From positions 8,811,501 to 8,875,500 of the forward strand of contig NC_090711.1 of the NCBI RefSeq assembly GCF_040954835.1: a stretch of DNA of 64,000 nt. Reading direction: 5' to 3'. The notes under the pieces are model-generated. The model saw only the letters and a list, made by a program, of their open reading frames with translations. It was not told the DNA's origin and made no database searches. This DNA comes from Lepisosteus oculatus (lineage: Eukaryota > Chordata > Actinopteri > Semionotiformes > Lepisosteidae). Shown in pieces: positions 35,953 to 46,330 of this stretch (positions are counted from its first letter, which is position 1; every line of letters begins with the position of its first letter). The translations under genes and the position numbers were made by a program.

Positions 35953-36042
35953 ATGAGTCTGTTCGGGACAAGTTCTAGTTTCGGATCAGGGGGCACCAGC
36001 GTGTTTGGCAGCGCCACTACCGACAGCCACAACCCCATGAAG
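35953..36042 (+). CDS. RAE1: RAE1 first coding exon
   Basis: Thirty codons, [20 protein letters not shown] then [10 protein letters not shown], with seven untranslated bases before the ATG after an acceptor TGTTTAG. Donor AAG|GTAAGA. Confidence 0.95.
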
Positions 36043-39000
36043 GTAAGAGCTGGAGTTAAAATCGGCAGCCTTGTGCTTAGAAGTAGATGCCTCTCGTTCT
36101 GAGCGGATGGAGGAGGAAGGGTCATTGTTGGCGTGAAACCATGTTTCTGCTTTCAGAACCGCAATTCCAGATTCGTTACATTTCGCGAATTTTAAAAGGC
36201 AAGACCCACCTTGCTTTAAAAAAAACTGAAAGCAGCTGAAAGACTATTAGAAGTAATTGAAATGCTATTGGTTTCAGGATGTTGAAGTGACGTCTCCTCC
36301 TGATGACAGCATCAGCTGCCTGGCCTTCAGCCCGCCTACCATGCAGGGAAACTTCCTGATTGGAGGATCCTGGGCCAATGATGTGAGTAACAGGTGGTGT
36401 TGGGAGTCCAGTAATGGGAAATGGTGGGCAATTAAGTGACCACATGAAGGCAGTTCTGGGCTTGGAGGGGCCGGGCGTCTGCAGGCTTTCAAGGTCTCTT
36501 TAAAGCAAGAGTACCTGGGGAGCTGGGAGAAGCTGTAAAATGGTCCGTTTAATCCTGTAACCAGCTAGCAAGGCGTTAAGAGCTGACACGGAATGCACAC
36601 CTGCCGATACACTGACCCACCACAACAAGGACTGTCCACCCCCGTGTTATGAAGTATGTAAAGTTTCTCGTTAGATATCGGTGATTGAAATGAATTTCGT
36701 TTCCCTCTTTTGCGAGAGACACTTTGATTGAAATTTGTACCTGGTTCTGTTTGGTTTGGAGTCATTTACCTGATTTAATGTCACCCTTTATGCCCCTGAC
36801 CCGTACCTTGTGTTGCACAGGTGCGCTGCTGGGAGGTGCAGGATAATGGACAGACTGTCCCAAAGGCACAGCAGACGCACACAGGCCCAGTGCTGGACAT
36901 CTGCTGGAGTGATGTACGTCTTAATGCATTTTCTGGGTTTCTGTTAGAGATGCTTTGGTGCGTAGCTTATTTTAATTTTGTAGAGCAATTTGAAAATCCC
37001 AATCAGATGTCTATCTTTAAACTTTCAGGGGCCAGGTAACTGCACAAAGGGGCTTCACTAAGTCATTGCACTTTTTTGTGTTTTTCTCTCATCCTTGTGA
37101 AAGAGCTTGTATCCCAAACACTGATATTTTTAGTATTTTAGAGAGCACAACTTTATTGGGTCATTACAGGCATGAGCAGCTCTAGATCCATCTCGGTTGG
37201 TAGCACACTGAAGTCTTTTGCCCTCAGACGTTTATATGGCTTTGTGTGTTTTAGGATGGGAGCAAAGTTTTCACTGCTTCATGTGACAAAACTGCAAAAA
37301 TGTGGGATCTTAATAGCAACCAGGCAATGCAAATAGCCCAGGTAAGTACTGATTCATTTTTTGATGTACTGTTTGAGGCTCATAAATATAAACATGTATA
37401 AATGGTACATTTAGAATATAGATACTCACCTTTTTAAAAATGTTGTGTGCGCAAATATAAACTTTCATAAATGTTTCTTATCATTAAAGGAAATAGTTTG
37501 CTGAAAAAATTCTGCATCACAAATTCTGATTTTGTTATAAAAACACTGAAATAATTGTTAAGCATTGTTCAGGTTTGCTTAATCTTTAACTTTTAGCCAA
37601 AGTTTCTTATCTGTGAGACTTGCTACATGACTATGTATTTCAGCACGATGCCCCAATCAGAACTGTCCACTGGATAAAAGCTTCTAACTACAACTGTGTC
37701 ATGACCGGAAGCTGGGACAAGACTTTAAAGGTAACAACATTAGTAGCAAAAGTTGATTTGTTTTTAACATGTACTTAATAATCATTTTCATCTCGTATAG
37801 AGTATAACAGTGTAATTCAGTGGTTGGAAAATTAAGTTATGATACCATCTTTAACTTTGTGCTCTGCTGTTAATTGTTCCTCCTCTATGTATTGTAAGAC
37901 TTAGTCACCATGCATGTATTGTATATAACTAGATAATTACAATTGTTCCTTTATGACTTCTGCAGATTGAATGTAATTATAAAATACAATACTTTTTGTT
38001 ATCACTAGCAACCTCAATATTGTTTTGTTTTTTTAAAATAATGACTTCATTTGAACATACCTGTGCAGTCTTGTGTATTGATTGTTTCTAAAGATTATAG
38101 TGTTACCATTCCCTCTGTCAGTTCTGGGACACCCGCTCTCCAAACCCAGTGATGTCTCTGCAGCTGCCAGAGAGATGCTACTGTGCTGATGTGGTGAGGA
38201 CCTTCAAAATAAACCTTTGAGTCGACTGCATTACATATGTTCCTGCTGATGCTCACAGCATTTACCCAACACTATTAAAATGGCCTATTTGTCTATAGGC
38301 ATATCATAGATTGTGTACAGCATAAACATAATAATGATTACAATTCTTAAGTACCAGAGTATGGTATCATGGAAATTTAAAAATTAGATGCTGGGGGCTA
38401 GTTATTTGGGGAATATTGACAGTCCTGTTACAACTACTCAAGCTTAATGAAAGCTGATGTTCGAGCTGGGGTGATGGGGGTTTTAGGAGATTCCGTTTTG
38501 TCCCATGCAGATTTATCCGATGGCAGTTGTAGCCACAGCCGAGCGAGGACTGATTGTCTACCAGCTAGAGAACCAGCCCTCGGAATTCCGCAGGATAGAA
38601 TCTCCGCTGAAGCACCAGGTAACCTGCTTTCTCTTTTGAAAGCAAAACTGCAAAGGCGTGTCTTGGCTTTTTAAACTGTTTATAGGTGTCAAGCAGCAGT
38701 TAAGTTATTAATCGTGAAAATAATTTCCCATTTTTTGTCATAAAAACTATTTCACCTTGGTTAAATAATTGTTTTCCTTGATAACCATGAAAAGAAGTTA
38801 TTCTCCTGGTGATTATAGCTGAGTAACTGCATTATCTCAGCTCCTCAGCCCATTCCAATTGATCGCTGTAGAAGCACACCAGCAATTTGGCACTTCTCCT
38901 TGGTTGATTTACATTGCTTTCTTAATTAAAGAGGATTAATACCCTGGAACACTGCTCATTCCCTGAGGCCCTGGTGAATCATGACTTGTCCTTTGCTGTT

Positions 39001-42000
39001 CTTCCCCAGCATCGCTGTGTTGCCATTTTTAAGGACAAACAGAATAAGCCCACTGGATTTGCCTTAGGGAGTATCGAGGGGAGAGTGGCCATTCACTACA
39101 TCAACCCCCCAAACCCGTAGGTATCCCACTCGGTTTAGCTGGAACCAGTGTGGCAACAATGTTCTTAAATGCAAATGGCCTGTTTTTTTTTGTTTACATT
39201 TTTTTTCTTGCATATGACAGGCAGTGCACTGCATATAAAATAATAGCCTATAGATATGGATGGACATAAATTAAAGTTAAGAAATCTCTGCAGTTTGTTG
39301 TTCAGTTTAAGGATCTTCTGTATCGCATTGGTCTTCGATATTTTCTTAATCTAAAGGGAGGTTAAGAGTCTGGTTACATTTTCTTGTTTGAAACTGGCTT
39401 TGCTTCCATTAGGTGGAGGTGGGACTTTAATTACCTTCATTAGTCCGTCTTCAGTACATGAAGGTGTTAGTATTTTGCTTATCTTAAGTATTACTATTGA
39501 ACATACCTATACATTGCTTAAACGTCTGCATTGGATTTGCTTTCAGTTTCTTGTTAAAGCACTTTTGTGAAGATAAAGGAAAAGACTGAAACTGTCAATC
39601 TTATGCTTTATATTGTTCATATACAGTAGGCTTAATGTAGCACACCTGACTTTATGTAGTGTTTCAAGTCGCTACACTTGACATTCAGTAGTAATGTGAA
39701 ACTAGTGGTTGGGTGTTTAAGATCTGAAAGGATGTAAGATTTTCCTGTGTTGTAGAGCCAAGGACAACTTTACCTTCAAGTGTCACAGGTCCAATGGAAC
39801 TAACACTTCTACACCACAAGATATTTATGCTGTAAGTATGTCTGAGCTTTCCCAAGAGCAAGAGAATATTTAACCGTATTTCAGTGCAGAGTGACGTTTC
39901 AGACAAAAGTGACAGATTATATCAAAGCTTTGTGGTAATGGGTTTTTCAGGAGAGGAGAACTAGATTTCAGTGGATGGTGTTTATCTTGCATTGGAAAAT
40001 ACTGCACTTACCCCGTTATAGTTATCACATTTTAATTTGAAAATTGTAGTCAGTAAATCGTTCTATAAAGAATTGACCCTTCCTTTACTTATATCCATTT
40101 ATATGTGGATGTTAAGAAAATGGGAAATATCTCCCAAAGGGCATTTTACAATGCAAAGAGCTTGAAAATAAGCAATAATATATTTTAAAAATAAAAGCCA
40201 ATGATGTTCTCTGTGAGTGCAAGGACAAAGAGGGGTCGAGGAAACAGCTTAAGATATATGATAAATTTAACGTTGTCTACATTTTCCCACTCCCTGTGGC
40301 AACAGATTACACCACAAAAACAAACAAGGTGTCTTTATCCTTAAAATAGTTCTGGCCTGTTTTTCTATAGAGGCGTTTTTCTTCAACAGGTTAACGCGAT
40401 CTCCTTCCACCCTGTGCATGGGACTTTGGCTACAGTTGGGTCTGATGGGCGCTTCAGTTTCTGGGACAAGGACGCCCGGACCAAGCTGAAGACCTCGGAG
40501 CAGCTGGACCAGCCCATCACGGCCTGCTGCTTCAACAGCAACGGCAACATCTTCGCTTATGCCTCCAGCTATGACTGGTCTAAGGTAATGGCAGGGCCTG
40601 CAGGGCAAGGACCCCTAGAGGGCCATTCAGAAGTGTAGAAACAAGTCCTGTAGGTGCAAAATCGAGAAGTCCCTCAAGTACAAACTCAAGTCTTTTTTTC
40701 ATGCCAAGGTACTGGCCACCTCATTGATGGTTTAAAAACAATTCAAAGAAGACTGAAGTCTTTTAAAGGAATTCAAGTAATTGGTTTCCATTGTAGACAG
40801 GGCTTAAGATATTTTCTAAAATGTATGTAATACTTAGTAGTTCAGGTGGGTAGCTGCGTCAGCATGCGTAGGCTGGAAAGGAACAAGTAATAGGTTTATT
40901 CCATGCTGAAAAAAAGAGAGAACACAACGTTTCGGCCGTGGAGCCTTCTTCAGGTGAAACGTGTTTTCTCTCTTCTTTTTTTCAGCATGGAATACACCTA
41001 TTACTTGTTCCTATGTAATATGTAGGTGACTTATCATAATGTGCATTATGCATTTGAGATTTTTGTTGAACAGTTTGTTGCTATTGTCCGAGAATTAAAA
41101 AAAAAAAACAATAATTACAAGCACAGATGGGAGGAAGCAGGCGCATTGTGCCTGTGCTGACGGAGAATGAATTTGATATATTCCCCAGGGGCACGAGTAC
41201 TACAATTCTCAGAAGAAGAACTACATCTTCCTGCGCAATGCGGCTGAGGAGCTGAAACCCCGGAACAAGAAATGGTGAGAATAGGCTGGAGCCGTGAGGG
41301 TCTTGGTGTCGGCTGCCCTTCCCCCTCTGTTTCTTTCACGGCCCTGTGATGCCGCCCTGCGGGCCCGATAGAGAGGAACGGGGTTTTTCTCCCAGGGAGG
41401 CCCTTTGTTGTTGTAGAAACTTAGTGGCAAATGAAATGCTACAGAGCACCGTTTGTACATAGGAATGTGCAAGGCGGTGCGCAGTCATTCTGTGCTAATT
41501 CTGTGTTGCAACAAATAGTGAAAGCTACCTACTGAGACTTTGCCTCGATTGCTGTTTTTGCTGAAGAACTCTGTGAAAAGGGTTCATTTTTATAGATGTG
41601 TACCTCAAGGGAGTACATTTCTTGAAAAGGGGACATAAGTCATTTGTCAAATAAGAATCTGTCATTCTCACCTGAACTTGAACTTTATTGCCATATGTAA
41701 CCGGTACATGTACTGGTACAGTGAAATTCTTACTTACAGAAAGTAAGAAACATATATCTATCAACACCAGTTGATGAGCTTTAGCTCTGGTTCTGCCCAA
41801 GAATTCTTAACTTGAGATCAAACTTAAAATGATGTATCCGTGATCATGTTTATAGCTTGAACAGGTTTTATCATATTAACACCCTTAGAAATAGATTTCG
41901 GATGTGTGAATGTTCCCTCCCTGCTTATGAATATACAAAATAAAATCTGTTGTAAAAACCAGGATACTCTAATGACTCCTTGCTCCCCCTCCTGTCTTCA

Positions 42001-42002
42001 GA
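35953..42002 (+). CDS. RAE1: RAE1, mRNA export factor / nuclear pore beta-propeller (368 aa)
   Basis: RAE1 is a WD40 seven-bladed propeller that binds the GLEBS motif of NUP98 at the nuclear pore. It works in mRNA export and, with BUB-type proteins and NUMA, in mitosis. Twelve coding segments join to 369 codons including the stop, exactly the human length of 368 aa. The N-terminus is [18 protein letters not shown]-type blocks include [56 protein letters not shown] and [18 protein letters not shown], and the C-terminus is [11 protein letters not shown]. Identity to human is very high throughout. Introns are 230-730 bases, GT-AG, and hold no other gene. The stop codon is completed only after splicing to the 3' UTR exon at 42002. 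Confidence 0.97.
36278..36382 (+). CDS. RAE1: RAE1 coding exon 2
   Basis: Encodes [20 protein letters not shown] and [15 protein letters not shown], the first propeller blade. Donor GAT|GTGAGT. Confidence 0.95.
36821..36913 (+). CDS. RAE1: RAE1 coding exon 3
   Basis: Encodes [20 protein letters not shown] and [11 protein letters not shown], 31 codons in phase 0. Confidence 0.96.
37255..37341 (+). CDS. RAE1: RAE1 coding exon 4
   Basis: Encodes [20 protein letters not shown] and SNQAMQIAQ, 29 codons in phase 0, with the WD motif KMWDL. Confidence 0.96.
37644..37730 (+). CDS. RAE1: RAE1 coding exon 5
   Basis: Encodes [20 protein letters not shown] and TGSWDKTLK, 29 codons in phase 0. Confidence 0.96.
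38122..38193 (+). CDS. RAE1: RAE1 coding exon 6
   Basis: Encodes [20 protein letters not shown] and CADV, 24 codons in phase 0. Confidence 0.95.
38511..38618 (+). CDS. RAE1: RAE1 coding exon 7
   Basis: Encodes [20 protein letters not shown] and [16 protein letters not shown], which match human exactly over the whole exon. Confidence 0.97.
39010..39116 (+). CDS. RAE1: RAE1 coding exon 8 (tandem donor)
   Basis: Encodes [20 protein letters not shown] and [15 protein letters not shown] plus two bases of a proline codon. The donor used must be GTAGGT at 39117. A second GT four bases on (39121) would add an in-frame TAG. Confidence 0.93.
39756..39831 (+). CDS. RAE1: RAE1 coding exon 9
   Basis: Completes the proline codon and encodes [20 protein letters not shown] then QDIYA. 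Donor GCT|GTAAGT. Confidence 0.95.
40390..40584 (+). CDS. RAE1: RAE1 coding exon 10
   Basis: The largest exon, 65 codons, from [20 protein letters not shown] to [12 protein letters not shown], carrying the [20 protein letters not shown] blade. It is more GC-rich than its surroundings. Confidence 0.97.
40839..41013. mobile_element. Penelope-like terminal repeat foldback, copy B, in RAE1 intron
   Basis: A minus-strand copy (about 40839-40957) runs head-to-head into a shorter plus-strand copy (about 40957-41013). The left part includes the full end GTTCAGGTGGGTAGCTGCGT-like sequence. The right arm begins inside the GAAACG core and continues CAGCATGGAATACACCTATT. The arms share about 55 bases of near-perfect inverted complementarity. 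Confidence 0.55.
40922..40957 (-). ncRNA. Candidate hammerhead ribozyme (copy B, minus strand)
   Basis: On the minus strand the CTGAAGA, GGCT/GGCC stem II, GAAA and ACGT blocks match copy A. Stem I reads TCAC against GTGT, so only three pairs form. It is antisense to RAE1, and the partial right arm on the sense strand lacks the CTGAAGA half, so no ribozyme would form in the RAE1 pre-mRNA from this copy alone. Confidence 0.35.
41189..41274 (+). CDS. RAE1: RAE1 last major coding exon, ending inside the stop codon
   Basis: Encodes [20 protein letters not shown] and ELKPRNKK, then TG at a GTGAGA donor. Splicing to 42002 supplies the A of a TGA stop. Without splicing the frame would read one extra tryptophan and then TGA. 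Confidence 0.93.
41681..41760 (+). repeat. Short interspersed repeat fragment in the last RAE1 intron
   Basis: AACTTTATTGCCATATGTAA, GGTACATGTACTGGTACAGT and GAAATTCTTACTTACAGA match the style of a fragment found widely in vertebrate genomes near element ends. Too short to classify. Confidence 0.4.
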
Positions 42003-42335
42003 TTCTTCAGCTATGTCACTTCTATTCTGCAACACCAGAGGGTTGGAAAACGGAAGACCTGCCTTAATATGTATATAGAAGAAAACCTCTATTGGCTTAC
42101 ACCTGGACCAGGGGTGGGGCATTGTGTATAAACGGACCAATTGGCAGAACTCTTCTGCTCACATTGAAGCCATGGGCGTGACTACTTTGGTCACATGAGG
42201 ACCAGGAGAGCAGGGGGATTTGTTTTTGTCTGCAAGTTATCTTAATTCACTTTGGATTCCAGTTTTGCTGTTCATTTGTGATTTAGTCATGTTTAAGGTG
42301 CAGATCTATAAAAAAATAAAATGATGTTCTACACT
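42002..42335 (+). other. RAE1: RAE1 3' UTR exon
   Basis: Follows the acceptor CTGTCTTCAG at 41992-42001. Its first base completes the TGA stop. AATAAA at 42315-42320 marks the probable 3' end. Confidence 0.75.
42315..42320 (+). terminator. RAE1: RAE1 polyadenylation signal AATAAA
   Basis: Canonical hexamer about 315 bases into the 3' UTR exon. Cleavage is expected near 42330-42345. Confidence 0.65.
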
Positions 42336-43169
42336 TCACTATTTTTCCAATACGGTGTCCATTTTTTTAATGGGGAGAATCTCCATATGGAGTCTGAACG
42401 GGGCATGAAGAAACACCCTTACTCTGTCCATCTTTCTTGCACAGAAGCATTTTGAAACCTTCATGATCAGAGCAACCAAATACTCCATTATACTGTCCTC
42501 AGTTTATTGAAGAGAAGAGACAGCCAACAATGTCTTAAGCAACTCAAATCTTTTTGAGGAGGAGAAGATGCGCAGTCCATCTACTTACGTGTTGTCAATA
42601 GGAAGTCGATAAATTTGCACTTAAACCTTTCAAGTTAAGTAGGTTTAATGTTATAAAAACCCAGCTCATCTATCATGCATAAATATATGAGTAATTGCTA
42701 GTATATAATACTAGGGATTGCTTTGATTTGTATCATGCTTTTAATTCGGAAGCCCTTCACATACACACAGTAGGAGGGGAACCCCATTTCAACCTCTAAG
42801 TTTAGCCTGGGTGCTGAGTTTAAAATCTACTCTTCTCAGTACTGGCAAAACAACTCTCATGTCCAAGTACTCGTTCCTGGTTTAACATCTCAGCTGAAGG
42901 AAAGCAGCTTCTACAGCAGTCACTTGTCACCATTCCAGGGCATTGATTTGGATTTTCTGGCTCACGGGGAACAGTTCCACCTACTGGTCTACCAACACCA
43001 CAGCAGTAGCCTGTTTTTTCTTTGCAATCCCTTATTTCACATTCCATTGGGATCCCGACCTTCAAATTTTGTTAGGCAAGCACATAAAAGTTTTATCTTG
43101 CATGTTTTATTTTTAAAGAGCATTATATGCAATGAAACAAGTAATAGGTTTATTCCATGCTGAAAGAGA

Positions 43170-43205
43170 ACACAACGTTTCGGCCATGGAGCCTTCTTCA
43201 GGTGT
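43170..43205 (-). ncRNA. Candidate hammerhead ribozyme (copy C, minus strand)
   Basis: All core blocks are present on the minus strand: ACAC/GTGT stem I, CTGAAGA, GGCT/GGCC stem II with loop CCAT, GAAA, and ACGT then T. The loop differs by one base from copy A while the core is unchanged. Confidence 0.42.
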
Positions 43206-43249
43206 GAGCTGAAGAAGGCTCACACCTTCTTCAGGTGCTTCAGGTGCTC

Positions 43250-43285
43250 ACACCTGAAGAAGGCTCCACGGCCGAAACGTTGTGT
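43250..43285 (+). ncRNA. Candidate hammerhead ribozyme (copy C, plus strand)
   Basis: Identical in core to copy A: ACAC (43250-43253), CTGAAGA (43254-43260), GGCT/GGCC stem II, GAAA (43274-43277), and the cleavage-site T at 43281 before GTGT (43282-43285). Confidence 0.45.
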
Positions 43286-46124
43286 TCTCTTTCTTCTTTT
43301 TTTCAGCATGGAATAAACATATTACTTGTTCCTTTGCAGCCTACGGATGCTGACGCAGCTACCCACCTGAACTTATATGCAATGAGTTTGATTTAACTTT
43401 TAATTGGACATGAGTGAAGTTCAAATACACTATATTCTGTCCAGATGGTACCATGGGTTTATGATGAGCAACCAAGACGTTTTCATTTTTCAAATCGTCA
43501 CTTTGTCTTGATACAGTGATGCTTTGTGGTCTGCAAATGATTCTGCTATGTGTTCATATTCATAGTGTTCAGGTATAAATAATGAAACACTTTAGAAATA
43601 TTTAAAGATCAATAATAAAGGGACATCCAGCATGCCTGTTTGCAGCAGAGATCATATTCAGTGTTTGTTTTTAGGTTTTAAGCTTTCAGTAGTCTTTTTT
43701 GTGCCTTAACAATACTCTTTGTTTTTTCCTTGTGTTAGCTTTCCACCAGGGGGCGTGCCTTGTTTCTCTTTTCACAAATGTTTACATTTTCCACAGGGGA
43801 TTTTTGATGCCTTTCATTCTTTATCCTTTTAATGGTCGGCAGAGATCTGGTTAGTAATTATTGCAGTGAATAAACAAATGTATTTGTATGTTTTGTGACA
43901 ATTATCAATGTAAGCATGGCTATATAGAGAATTCATTTGATCTTGAAGTGTAAATACAGTTAGGTTTAATGGGGCACATTTGAATCTTTCAAACCACACA
44001 ATCTCACCTTCGCACAATCACTGTGTTTAAGGTGTCATAAACGTGTGTGCATAGAAATTACAGTTCTGATTTGATTGGTCAGAATTGTTGCATTTGTTTT
44101 CTTTTTAATTTGCAAATTCTGTGCTTTACCTAATTTAGCTCTTTATGATTATGATGCAAAAATAACCGTGAAGATCATTACAAACGTCTGTGAGGACAAT
44201 CCTGAAAACCATCAAGGTCTGACTGGATGAAGTGAAGAATCAAAAACAAAGGTGAAAAAGATTAGCACATCTTAAGGTGTACTTTTTTTTAACAAAACAA
44301 TTGAGGCAATAGATAAGACAGACATTATACAGCAGCCTTGCAGTTTACTTACCAAATTGGTATTCACTTGAATGACCACTTGGCACGTCAGACCCAGTTT
44401 GTATTGCTGATTCTGTCATTGCATTTATAGGTCTAGATGTTTTCAATCTAAATAGTTAGCATTTGGAACTAAAGGCTAATGTTCCCTAGATTGCTGTGTA
44501 TCTCTGAATGCTGAGTGAAGTATGACCAATGGTACAGTAACTCCTTAGGATACAGATGTTGGATTTTCATATGGATACAAAGGAATGAGTGGTGTTGTAG
44601 TTTAATGTAATAGAGTTAGTGCATCCGATATTTTTCTTGCCTAACTGACTTTTTAAAAAAAGAATACATTTTATGGATCGTTGGCTTTTTTACTTTGTGA
44701 TTCCATGTGCTTTTTAGATACAGCACTCATTTAAACTCAATAGATTTCAGTGCGTTTTAGATTGGACAAATCAAGGAATTTATCTTTACAGTATAGCCAA
44801 TTCAGTTATTATAACTGATAAGTAATGGAAGCAAGTAATCTAACCTGAGAGCATTTTGTTGTCATTAGAGGCAAGGAGTATGCTAACTGCTTGCTAAATT
44901 GGCAAATGTGTCCATTTTCTTGTTCTATAAAGTCTAAATAAACATTTTTACTTTTTTATTATTTCTGAATGACAATAATCACTTATTGGACAATGCTATC
45001 CCATCCAAAACAGTGTCCTCTTATCTTGGTTAGTTTAAAAGATATGGAAGTATTATTTAGGGGAATATTTTAAAGGTTTAAAATGGAGAGTTATAAAAAT
45101 GAAAGCATGTTTGGGTGGGTTAAGAAACACAGGATCAAAGCAATGATGCTCAGGTAAATTTGTGAGGGAGACGGTGAGAGGGAATCAGGTTCCTGACAGC
45201 GATGTGACAATGAGGAGGTAAACGCTGGCACGTGTGAAACTCCAGAGGCTCTCACAGAAAATAAAAATGTTTCAAGGTGAGAAGCATCTAGTTTATTGAG
45301 CCTATTGTTAAACTACTTCCCTGTGACTCTTCTCAGTTGGTGAGAAATGGGTACTTTACATAAACACAGCTTCAAGGCCTAATTCTTTGGCAGTTTCTTT
45401 CATGTGGAGAAAACAGAAATATGTTCCCTGCTGAAAGATTTGACAAGATTTTTCAAATCCCCTACCATATTACTTCCATGGTTACTTCAGATGACAAACT
45501 GCTTTTTTTCTGATAGATCATTTGTTCCCCTTAGAAACTGTATGGAGAAATTAGACTCACCTTTATGGTAAAGCTGAACAAAAGTTTAAATCCTCAATAC
45601 AGCAAAACACTGTGCAGAGCTGAGGATGAAAAAATAAATAAACCATGAACTTCAGCTTCGCTGCCCTTTTTTCTTAAAAAAACAAAGCAAAATCTCAAAA
45701 TGGATTACTTTTAGATCATTATAAACAATGCAATTGTTATTTGTAAGATTGTTATGCTGCCAAAATAAGGGCACCTATGCTGCCACTAAACTGAAACAAA
45801 TTAAAAATGATCAGTTGCTCTTATTGGCTTCTGCCCTTGTCAGTGTGAAGTATGAGATTGATGGATGCTTCCAGTACCTGTTGATATTCGTATTTTTCAA
45901 AGAATCAGACAGACCTGAAGCCTCCAGACACTGTCTCCTGCTGCCCCCCCCTGTTTTCTCCAGTGTATTCTCCACTGCTCCAGGGCACATGGGACATTGG
46001 TTAAGAAGAAATGCTGTAGGCACACTTCCTCACTGCCCCTGGCACGTACCCATTAATATTTCAGCTGCAGGAATCCATCCATCTCTGTGTTCTTTACCAG
46101 AAAGCTGCTCATATCTGGTCACGA

Positions 46125-46208
46125 AGGAAGAACTAATAGGTTTATTCCACGCTGAAAAGAGAAGAAAACACACCACGTTTCAGCTGTGGAGCCTTCTTCG
46201 GGTGTAAG
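46125..46208 (-). mobile_element. Penelope-like terminal repeat, decayed copy D
   Basis: The minus strand keeps GAAGAAGGCTCCACAGCTGA, GAAACGTGGTGTG and GTGGAATAAACCTATTAGTT. The ribozyme core is broken: CTGA has become CCGA, and stem II has a changed strand. It is an older copy than A and C. Confidence 0.5.
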
Positions 46209-46232
46209 AAAGATAGGGCAGTCAGCAAAGAT

Positions 46233-46330
46233 ATGGCATCTGGTCATGGCAACCTGGAGCCTGTCTCAGGAGCACACGGGGCACAAGGGGGCTCACCAGT
46301 GCATCGCAGGTCACCCCCAATTAGGCCATT
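46233..46330 (+). repeat. Fragment of the common fish interspersed repeat
   Basis: CAACCTGGAGCCTGTCTCAG, GAGCACACGGGGCACAAGGG and GCTCACC match the style of the downstream half of the repeat family seen at 210-487 and 22521-22830. It is immediately next to Penelope-like copy D. Confidence 0.4.

Larger units (their letters stand above)
43136..43373. mobile_element. Penelope-like terminal repeat foldback, copy C (most complete)
   Basis: A minus copy (43136-43206) and a plus copy (43247-43373) face outward from a 40-base centre. The arms are nearly perfect complements through AACAAGTAATAGGTTTATTC and the ribozyme core. The centre holds further pieces of the core in both directions, including a perfect 10-bp hairpin CTGAAGAAGG/CCTTCTTCAG at 43209-43234. 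The right end continues through GCCTACGGATGCTGACGCAG to ACCCACCTGAAC, which is complementary to the left end of copies A and B. Confidence 0.6.

Noticed and set aside
45728-46207. 159-codon plus-strand open frame between RAE1 and RBM38
   Set aside because: It ends inside the decayed Penelope-like copy and shows no recognisable protein similarity.
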